In this document: one piece after another, positions 1 through 5,077 of the stretch
How positions within the stretch are numbered: the stretch's first letter is position 1
How the letters are laid out: every line of letters begins with the position of its first letter
Origin: Candidatus Hydrogenedentota bacterium
Lineage (GTDB): Bacteria > Hydrogenedentota > Hydrogenedentia > Hydrogenedentales > CAITNO01
NCBI GenBank assembly: GCA_007124105.1
Contig: SLFT01000158.1
Coordinates: 1-8,395 of the forward strand
Direction: 5' to 3'
DNA length: 8,395 nt
The notes under the pieces: generated by a model
Database searches by the model: none
Seen by the model: only the letters and a program-made list of their open reading frames with translations
What the model was told of the DNA's origin: nothing
Program-made: the position numbers and the translations under genes

Positions 1-26
1 CAGACGTAACAAAGAAACCTAAAAAT

Positions 27-31
27 GGAGG
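27..31 (+). promoter_or_regulatory. Ribosome binding site that decides the start of the secreted protein
   Basis: GGAGG lies 5 nt upstream of the ATG at position 37. The in-frame ATG at 25 overlaps this motif and has only an A-rich stretch before it. Starting at 37 also puts the hydrophobic signal sequence at the very N-terminus. The Shine-Dalgarno site therefore favours 37 over 25. Confidence 0.7.
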
Positions 32-36
32 ATGTT

Positions 37-2214
37 ATGCTGCTTTCTTATTTTTTCATCATTTCACTTGTACTGTTTTCAAGCGCCACGGCGCACAGTT
101 TGGCCGCACCACCGCTGCCTGCTTACCAGCTGACCGCCAGACCCTGGACACCGCTGCAAGTAGAACGAGAAGCCTACTTGGACCCAGTCGAGCGCCTGTG
201 TCGCCATATCGGTCAATACCAGGACAGCGACGGCGCAATTATTGACCCCTTTCTTGAAAGAGAACATCAGTATTCCACGCCCTATTTCGCGTTTACCGTG
301 GGGGTGCTGGCGCGGGCGGGCCGGGCGCTGGACCTGGTGCCCAACGGGATAGCTGCCATGGAGCACGCTACCTTGTCCGTGGAACAGGGCAACAACGCTA
401 TTCCGGATCAGCACGGCGAGTTTTATTTGGGTTCACTGGCCGAGGCGTTGGGCTTTTACGCGGAACATGTACCCGAGGAGACGCTTGTCCGATGGCGCAC
501 ACGGCTCGAAGCGCCGCTGCTGCACATCATCGAAGGCGTGGATGTAAAAATTAACAATTGGCGCGCGTACGCCATGCGCGGCGAGTGGTTGCGCGTACAG
601 GCGGGTCTGACGGACGCGGCTGCGGCGCGAAACTTCATCGAAGACGGCTGGCGCAACCGCACCCAGCGCGCGCGCATGGCGCTGGACACGTGGAGCCTGT
701 ACCAGGATTGGAGCAGCGCGCCCCAGTCGCACGCGGTGGAGGCGGTGGGTCGGGGCAACCTGCTCGGATTGGTTCATGCGGGGTATGATGGCGCATCCGC
801 CGACGAAATGCGCCTGCACGTGGAGCGCGGTACGGCCACAAGTCTGCTGCTCCAGGACCCCACGGGACAATGCCCGCCCAACGGTCGCACGGACAATCAC
901 GTGTTTAATGACGTGTTGTATCAACTGCTGTTCGAGATAATGGCCGAGCGCGAGGCCGCCGCCGGCAATCCGTTGCGGGCGGGCCAATACCGTCGGGCGG
1001 CCATGCTGGCTTTCGAGAGCATTCAACGATGGGAACGGGAAGACGCGCCTTTTGCGGGAGCGTATTCGATTACGAAGAACCACTTTCCCATAGACATGCG
1101 GGTGGGCTATCAGCCCGCAAGCAACTGGACAAACTATACCGGCGCAACCATGTTCCACCTTGCCGAAGCATGGCTGTTGCGTCAGACGGCTATTGACGAG
1201 CGTCCCGCGCCCGCGGAGATAGGCGGATTCGCGGCGGTCATGGACCCCGCTTTCGGCAGCGTGGCGATTAACGCGGGCGGCATGCACGTTTTTCTGAATT
1301 TGCGGGGCGACGTAGTACCCAAGTATGCGGAGTTCTGGACGCCCCTGGGCATTGCCCGATTCGCGCGCGCGGGCTGGGACAGCCGTCTCGGTCCGTCCGA
1401 CGGCGTTTACAGTCGCGAGGCGCGCGGCGGCGTTACTTTCGGGCCCACCTGGCGGCCCGGCCGCCGCTGGACGCGCGTCTCCGAACACGCCGCCAATTTT
1501 CGCGGTACGCTTGACATTGTCTTTGTTCACCCGTTGCTGGCGCGTTGCGTCATTGTCTATCATCAGGAAACAGGCGTCAGCGGGCCGGTGTTCTATCAAG
1601 AACTGACTATCACGCCCGACGGCGTTTTCTCGCGACTGCGCGCGCCGGGAACAGACCAGTTCGGTCTGACCCTGCCGTTGTTGCGGGATGATGGACGCAC
1701 GCTGAACATCGCTGTTTCCGACGGTATCGCGTCCACGTCGTATCCCGACGATGTGGGCAACGGCGACGAACAGCATTTCATCGCCCTGGACGCAAATCCC
1801 ATTATTGAACCGGATGGCGACGCGATTCTGAGCGCCTATGGGTATCTATTGCCCATGCGACAAACGGCTACGGGCGACGTGTTGCACACCTTTGTATATC
1901 CACGCAGTCCGGACGAGCCAACGGCGCGGAACGTACGCGACAGTTTTTCGATTACGGATGACGGGTTCACGTCGGTACTGGGCAAGGTTGCGGGAACGTT
2001 GTACACAGGCCGCAGTTCCGCCGGCGGACTGGGCGACCGCATTGATATCACGGGCGACGGGCAAGATGATGCCATCTTGTCGCGTCCATGCGGATTCCTG
2101 GTACAGCACGAGGCGGGCACTATCATCGCCATCGAAACCGACGCCGAGGTTGATGTCGAGATCAACGGCCGCACCCATCGCCTGACAGCCCATGCGCCGC
2201 TCATCCTCGAGTAG
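37..2214 (+). CDS. Secreted polysaccharide-lyase-like protein (helical barrel plus beta-sandwich), family not identified
   Basis: About 725 aa from the ATG at 37. Residues 1-20 form a hydrophobic stretch (LLSYFFIISLVLFSS) followed by ATA-H, a plausible signal peptidase I site, so the protein is probably exported. Residues about 30-385 look alpha-helical, with polar/aromatic clusters typical of alpha/alpha toroid lyases: NNW at 173-175, RTDNH at 284-288 and GYQPASNWTNYTG at 357-369. Residues about 390-725 are rich in short beta-strands, as in the C-terminal beta-sandwich of heparinase- and alginate-lyase-like enzymes. DITGDGQDD at 670-678 resembles a calcium-binding loop. By analogy it would cleave an acidic or sulfated polysaccharide outside the cytoplasm, with Asn173, His288 and Tyr358 as candidate active-site residues; this is inference. 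I cannot assign a lyase family, and a glycoside hydrolase or non-catalytic toroid protein is possible. It has no transport or sulfatase neighbours here. Confidence 0.5.
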   Translation: MLLSYFFIISLVLFSSATAHSLAAPPLPAYQLTARPWTPLQVEREAYLDPVERLCRHIGQYQDSDGAIIDPFLEREHQYSTPYFAFTVGVLARAGRALDLVPNGIAAMEHATLSVEQGNNAIPDQHGEFYLGSLAEALGFYAEHVPEETLVRWRTRLEAPLLHIIEGVDVKINNWRAYAMRGEWLRVQAGLTDAAAARNFIEDGWRNRTQRARMALDTWSLYQDWSSAPQSHAVEAVGRGNLLGLVHAGYDGASADEMRLHVERGTATSLLLQDPTGQCPPNGRTDNHVFNDVLYQLLFEIMAEREAAAGNPLRAGQYRRAAMLAFESIQRWEREDAPFAGAYSITKNHFPIDMRVGYQPASNWTNYTGATMFHLAEAWLLRQTAIDERPAPAEIGGFAAVMDPAFGSVAINAGGMHVFLNLRGDVVPKYAEFWTPLGIARFARAGWDSRLGPSDGVYSREARGGVTFGPTWRPGRRWTRVSEHAANFRGTLDIVFVHPLLARCVIVYHQETGVSGPVFYQELTITPDGVFSRLRAPGTDQFGLTLPLLRDDGRTLNIAVSDGIASTSYPDDVGNGDEQHFIALDANPIIEPDGDAILSAYGYLLPMRQTATGDVLHTFVYPRSPDEPTARNVRDSFSITDDGFTSVLGKVAGTLYTGRSSAGGLGDRIDITGDGQDDAILSRPCGFLVQHEAGTIIAIETDAEVDVEINGRTHRLTAHAPLILE

Positions 2215-2343
2215 CCCGTATGACGCAGTTTATATTCACGTATGTGGTATTCTTGGTAATAAGACGCGCGGTTTCAAACAAATGCGTCACAATAAAATGT
2301 TGCAAGGGAATCCTGAATCACTTTACTATGTGAGGAAGCGAAA
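2215..2343 (+). promoter_or_regulatory. Intergenic region with possible promoter for the ferredoxin-crotonase-lpd set
   Basis: This 129-nt stretch is AT-richer than the flanking genes. The best -10 candidate is TAAAAT at 2293-2298 (5 of 6 to TATAAT). The -35 before it is poor: TTTCAA at 2272-2277 with a 15-nt spacer. Transcription would start near 2305 and keep the ferredoxin Shine-Dalgarno site GAGGAA (2332-2337) in the leader. No strong hairpin plus T-run is visible for terminating the upstream gene, so read-through is possible. Confidence 0.3.
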
Positions 2344-2643
2344 ATGAAAAACAATCCAGTACCCTATCAAAAAATCGTGTTCGTTTGTCTGAACGAACGA
2401 CCGTCAGGCGTGTGCTGTGCCGGCGGCGGCTCGGAGACCATACATGCCCAGTTGAAAGCCGCCGTAAAAGCGCGTGGCCTGGACGCGCTGGTGCGTGTAA
2501 GCCGGGCGGGCTGTCTGAACCAATGCGCACAGGGACCGAACGTTATGGTGTTTCCCGACAATCGTTGGTATTCAAATGTAACCGAGTCGGATGTGCCGGG
2601 AATTCTGGATGAACTGGTGAACAATGTTGTTGCGCCTGGATAA
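2344..2643 (+). CDS. Thioredoxin-like [2Fe-2S] ferredoxin
   Basis: This is a 99-aa cytoplasmic electron-transfer protein of the thioredoxin-fold [2Fe-2S] ferredoxin family (Clostridium pasteurianum / Aquifex Fd4 type; the same fold occurs in NuoE and hydrogenase subunits). Evidence: a beta-strand ending in Cys15, the NERP turn at 17-20, Cys24-Cys25 followed by a Gly-rich segment, an amphipathic helix, then GCLNQC with Cys57 and Cys61 and the following GPNVMVFPD. Likely ligands are Cys15, Cys24 or Cys25, Cys57 and Cys61. The length fits the stand-alone family. GAGGAA at 2332-2337 lies 6 nt before the ATG. The crotonase gene follows after 24 nt, suggesting co-transcription. The redox partner is unknown; the flavoprotein encoded two genes on is a candidate by context only. 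Confidence 0.88.
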   Translation: MKNNPVPYQKIVFVCLNERPSGVCCAGGGSETIHAQLKAAVKARGLDALVRVSRAGCLNQCAQGPNVMVFPDNRWYSNVTESDVPGILDELVNNVVAPG

Positions 2644-2667
2644 CGGCGCTTTAACCGGGAGAAAAGC

Positions 2668-3459
2668 ATGACCACAAACACTACCGCCGATGACCTTATC
2701 CAAATCACGCAGGAGGGCGGCGTCATGACGGCGACGTTCAACCGTCCCGAAAAGAAAAATGCCCTTACCCACACCATGTACGAGGCGATGATTGACGCGT
2801 TGGAACAGGCCGAAGCAGAACCCGGGGTGCGTGTCCTCTGTTTTCGCGGCGCGGGCGGTTGTTTTACCAGCGGCAACGATCTGAAGGATTTCCTGGGGAA
2901 TCCGCCCTCGGACCCTAAAAACAGCCCTGTGATGCGTTTTCTGCACGCGCTCATTGATATGAAGAAGCCACTGGCGGCGGCCGTGCAAGGCCCGGCCATT
3001 GGCATCGGCGCCACCATGCTGCTGCACTGCGACCTTGTCATTGCCGCGCCGGACGCCGTCTTCCAGATGCCTTTTACCAAGCTGGCCTTGTGTCCGGAGG
3101 CGGGCTCGAGCTATCTGCTGCCGCGCGTGGTTGGGACGACCCGGGCGCTGTCGCTGTTGCTGTCAAGCCAGTCGCTGGATGCGGCTACAGCGGCGCAGTG
3201 GGGACTTGTCACGGAAGTGGCGTCCACCGACCAGTTTGACGCCGTGGTAACGGAGCGACTGAACGCGCTTGCGGCGTTGCCGCCTGAAGCGGTGCGCACG
3301 GCAAAAGCGCTGGTGCGCGACCCGGAACGCGACGCCGCCCACGAAGCGGTGAACCGCGAAGCGGCGCAGTTCCTGCAACGATTAATGTCCGCGGAAGCGG
3401 CCGAAGCCATGCAGGCGTTTCTCGAACGACGCCAACCCGATTTCAGCCGCTTTGAGTAA
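2668..3459 (+). CDS. Enoyl-CoA hydratase/isomerase (crotonase) family protein, isomerase-like active site
   Basis: 263 aa, the usual length for a single-domain crotonase. NRPEKKNAL at 25-33 is the family's N-terminal CoA-binding signature. GGCFTSGNDLKDF at 63-75 and GPAIGIGATML at 108-118 form the oxyanion-hole regions. The two glutamates used by enoyl-CoA hydratases are replaced: the GGGCEL position is GIGATM (Thr116), and the QPE position is MPF (Phe136). PEAGSSYLLP at 143-152 instead carries Glu144, and MPFTKLALCPEAGSSY closely resembles the delta3,delta2-enoyl-CoA isomerase (ECI2/PECI) pattern PFSHLGQSPEGCSSY, in which that Glu is the base. It probably shifts double bonds in unsaturated acyl-CoAs for beta-oxidation rather than hydrating them. 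CGGGAG (2656-2661) precedes the ATG by 6 nt. The exact substrate cannot be read from sequence. Confidence 0.85.
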   Translation: MTTNTTADDLIQITQEGGVMTATFNRPEKKNALTHTMYEAMIDALEQAEAEPGVRVLCFRGAGGCFTSGNDLKDFLGNPPSDPKNSPVMRFLHALIDMKKPLAAAVQGPAIGIGATMLLHCDLVIAAPDAVFQMPFTKLALCPEAGSSYLLPRVVGTTRALSLLLSSQSLDAATAAQWGLVTEVASTDQFDAVVTERLNALAALPPEAVRTAKALVRDPERDAAHEAVNREAAQFLQRLMSAEAAEAMQAFLERRQPDFSRFE

Positions 3460-3491
3460 TGACTGCCGTGAGAGAATGTTTGGACGAATCC

Positions 3492-3506
3492 GCGGGCGGC
3501 GCCCGC
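3492..3506 (+). other. GC-only hairpin between the crotonase and lpd genes
   Basis: GCGGGC (3492-3497) and GCCCGC (3501-3506) form a perfect 6-bp stem with a 3-nt GGC loop. It lies in the 63-nt intercistronic gap, 4 nt before the A-rich Shine-Dalgarno region of lpd. No T-run follows, so it is not a typical terminator. It could stabilise or process the mRNA, or modulate lpd translation; this is inference. Confidence 0.45.
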
Positions 3507-3512
3507 ATTGAA

Positions 3513-3518
3513 AAGGAA
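3513..3518 (+). promoter_or_regulatory. Ribosome binding site that decides the lpd start
   Basis: AAGGAA lies a few nucleotides before the ATG at 3523. An upstream in-frame TTG at 3508 would place this motif inside the coding region and has only the GC hairpin before it. The protein from 3523 begins MPDTLNTQLAVIGAGPGG, the normal distance to the FAD-binding glycines. Confidence 0.75.
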
Positions 3519-3522
3519 CACC

Positions 3523-4950
3523 ATGCCGGATACGTTAAATACCCAACTGGCCGTTATTGGGGCGGGGCCCGGCGGCTATGCCGCCGCCTTCCATGCCGCC
3601 GATTTAGGGCTGGATGTGACCTTGCTCGATGTAGCGCCCAATCCGGGCGGCACATGCCTCTATCGCGGCTGCATCCCCTCGAAAGCGTTGCTGCACGTGG
3701 CCAAATTGATAAACGATGCGCGCGAGGCCGAGGAATGGGGGCTGAAATTTCAGCCGCCCGAGATGGATTTTGGCCGGATGAGCAAACATACGCAACAGGT
3801 GATAGCGGACATGACCGGTGGTCTGGGTCAATTGTGTTCGGCGCGGAAGGTGCGCTATATCCAAGCGCGCGCGACCTTCATTGATACGCATACGCTGGCT
3901 GTCTTTCACGAGGACGGTTCGGAAGACATCCTGAAGACCGACTACGTGATTATCGCCACGGGGTCGCGTCCTGCCTTGTTTGGCCCCCCTATTCAATCAC
4001 CGCGTCTGATGAATTCCACGAACGCCCTGCTCCTCGAAGATGTGCCCGACACACTGCTGGTTATCGGCGGTGGGTATATTGGACTCGAACTGGGGTCGGT
4101 GTACGCGGCGCTGGGCGCAAAGACGACGGTGGTGGAAATGTCGGACGGCCTGTTGCCCGGCGCCGATCGTGAACTGGTAAAACCGTTGGCGAAACGGCTG
4201 GGCGGCATGATGCAGGAGATGCTGTTGAATACGAAGGTCGCCGATATGCAGGCCACGGATAAGAGCGTACAAGTGACCCTTGAAGGGCCTGATATTGAAA
4301 ACCCGAAGCGTTCCTTCGACAAAGTATTGATCAGCGTAGGCCGCAAGCCAAATTCCAAGGGGCTCAACCTGAAGGATACGCGCATCGTCACTGACAAGCG
4401 GGGATTTATTGAAGTGGATGTACAACGGCGCACCGCCGAACCGCATATTTTCGCCGTTGGCGATGTGGCGGGAGAGCCCATGCTTGCGCACAAGGCGTCC
4501 GCAGAGGGGCGCGTCGCGGCTGAGGTAATTGCGGGCCGGAAAAGCGCCTTCGAGCCACAGGCCATTCCCGCAGTGGTGTTCACCGACCCTGAAATCGCGT
4601 GGTGCGGCATCACGGAACGCCAGGCGAAAGAAAAAGACATTGCCGTGACGGTGGCGCGCTTCCCGTGGGCCGCATCGGGAAGGGCCGGAATTCTGAATCG
4701 CTCCGACGGTCTGACCAAGGTGGTGTGCGACCCGGAAAGCGGCAGGATATTGGGCGTGGGCATTGTCGGCCCCAGCGCGGGTGAAATGATCGCCGAAGGC
4801 GTACTCGCCATTGAAATGGGCGCTGTCGCCGCCGACCTGGATATGACCATCCATCCCCATCCTACGCTCAGCGAGACGATGATGGAATCCGCCGCCGGTA
4901 TATTCGGGCAGAGCACCCATATCTACCGTCCGGCAAAAAAGGACGCTTGA
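3523..4950 (+). CDS. lpdA: Dihydrolipoyl dehydrogenase (E3)
   Basis: 475 aa, a typical E3 length. It reoxidises dihydrolipoyl groups of 2-oxoacid dehydrogenase complexes or the glycine cleavage system, passing electrons through FAD and a redox disulfide to NAD+. Seen in order: FAD-binding GAGPGG at 13-18; active disulfide GGTCLYRGCIPSK at 42-54 (Cys45, Cys50); NAD-binding GGGYIGLE at 182-189; second FAD motif VGDVAG at 312-317; and the C-terminal dimerisation domain with HPHPTLSE at 444-451, whose His446 and Glu451 form the catalytic pair of the partner subunit. YR replaces the more common NV within the disulfide motif. No lipoyl domain is fused and no E1/E2 gene is adjacent, so it is an unlinked E3. 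The Cys-x4-Cys and HPHPTLSE pattern favours Lpd over mercuric or glutathione reductase. Confidence 0.93.
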   Translation: MPDTLNTQLAVIGAGPGGYAAAFHAADLGLDVTLLDVAPNPGGTCLYRGCIPSKALLHVAKLINDAREAEEWGLKFQPPEMDFGRMSKHTQQVIADMTGGLGQLCSARKVRYIQARATFIDTHTLAVFHEDGSEDILKTDYVIIATGSRPALFGPPIQSPRLMNSTNALLLEDVPDTLLVIGGGYIGLELGSVYAALGAKTTVVEMSDGLLPGADRELVKPLAKRLGGMMQEMLLNTKVADMQATDKSVQVTLEGPDIENPKRSFDKVLISVGRKPNSKGLNLKDTRIVTDKRGFIEVDVQRRTAEPHIFAVGDVAGEPMLAHKASAEGRVAAEVIAGRKSAFEPQAIPAVVFTDPEIAWCGITERQAKEKDIAVTVARFPWAASGRAGILNRSDGLTKVVCDPESGRILGVGIVGPSAGEMIAEGVLAIEMGAVAADLDMTIHPHPTLSETMMESAAGIFGQSTHIYRPAKKDA

Positions 4951-4956
4951 CCGCGT
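4935..4956 (-). terminator. Weak intrinsic terminator candidate for carB
   Basis: Read on the minus strand, ACGC (4956-4953), a 6-nt loop and GCGT (4946-4943) are followed by CC and six T (4940-4935). The T-run is good but the stem is only 4 bp. It overlaps the last codons of the convergent lpd gene. Distance from the carB stop is a little over 100 nt. Confidence 0.3.
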
Positions 4957-4970
4957 GAAGACAAAAGAAC

Positions 4971-4977
4971 ACGGAGG
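4971..4977 (+). promoter_or_regulatory. Strong Shine-Dalgarno-like motif after lpd
   Basis: ACGGAGG lies 20 nt after the lpd stop and 5 nt before a TTG at 4983 that opens a 26-codon frame. No long gene follows in this orientation, so the motif is either a relic, a leader for the short ORF, or chance. Confidence 0.35.
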
Positions 4978-4986
4978 CAACGTTGC
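4977..4986. repeat. 10-bp perfect palindrome in the convergent gap
   Basis: GCAACGTTGC is its own reverse complement. Its right half overlaps a small CGTT-GCG-AACG inverted repeat at 4981-4991. No clear role; it may be chance. Confidence 0.4.
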
Positions 4987-5063
4987 GAACGATGGTCTTA
5001 TGCCGCGTACTCTGCCGATGTTTGCAAACACAACAGCAATCCCGCGATCTATATGCGCTATGA
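4983..5063 (+). CDS. Possible 26-aa cysteine-containing small ORF
   Basis: A TTG at 4983 (or the in-frame ATG at 4992) opens a short frame ending at TGA 5061-5063. The peptide from TTG is MRTMVLCRVLCRCLQTQQQS followed by RDLYAL, with three Cys and three Arg near the N-terminus. Only the TTG start has well-placed Shine-Dalgarno spacing (5 nt); from the ATG it is 14 nt. I recognise no family. It sits 32 nt after lpd and could be a small downstream cistron or the remnant start of a lost gene. The perfect palindrome at 5019-5030 and part of a terminator candidate lie inside it, which argues against a conserved peptide. Confidence 0.15.
   Translation: MRTMVLCRVLCRCLQTQQQSRDLYAL
5019..5030. repeat. 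12-bp perfect palindrome in the convergent gap
   Basis: TGTTTGCAAACA is its own reverse complement; the symmetry stops at the flanking A and C. It looks like a dimeric-regulator site, but it lies between two gene 3' ends rather than at a promoter, so regulatory use is doubtful. Confidence 0.45.
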
Positions 5064-5077
5064 TCGCTTTACTTTAT
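5044..5077 (+). terminator. Possible intrinsic terminator for the lpd transcription unit
   Basis: GCGATC (5044-5049) and GATCGC (5062-5067) form a 6-bp stem with a 12-nt loop, followed directly by TTTACTTTAT (5068-5077). The T-rich tail overlaps the stop and last codons of convergent carB. The long loop and interrupted T-run make it weak. Confidence 0.4.

Noticed and set aside
433..1776. 447-aa open frame antisense to the secreted protein gene
   Set aside because: It has no recognisable motifs, is Arg/Val/Ala-rich low-information sequence, and mirrors a clear coding frame on the other strand, as expected of GC-rich shadow frames.
2221..2289. Inverted repeat TGACGCA (2221-2227) and TGCGTCA (2283-2289)
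   Set aside because: A 7-bp pair separated by 55 nt is expected about this often by chance in a gap of this size, and no regulator or terminator context supports it.
2300..2329. TTGCAA / TACTAT promoter candidate with 18-nt spacing before the ferredoxin
   Set aside because: Each hexamer matches only 4 of 6, and transcription would start near 2336, inside the ribosome binding site GAGGAA (2332-2337), so the mRNA would lose it.
3459..3884. 141-aa plus-strand frame starting at the crotonase stop codon
   Set aside because: It overlaps lpd in another frame, lacks a Shine-Dalgarno site, and shows no known motifs; lpd is unambiguous.
4927..4945. CGTCC / GGACG hairpin around the A6 run at the end of lpd
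   Set aside because: The A/T run is in the loop rather than after the stem, so it does not make a terminator in either direction.
3993..5031. Two long open frames (307 and 344 aa) antisense to lpd
   Set aside because: They lie opposite a well-supported lpd gene, show no family motifs, and one runs into the convergent gap without a plausible start.
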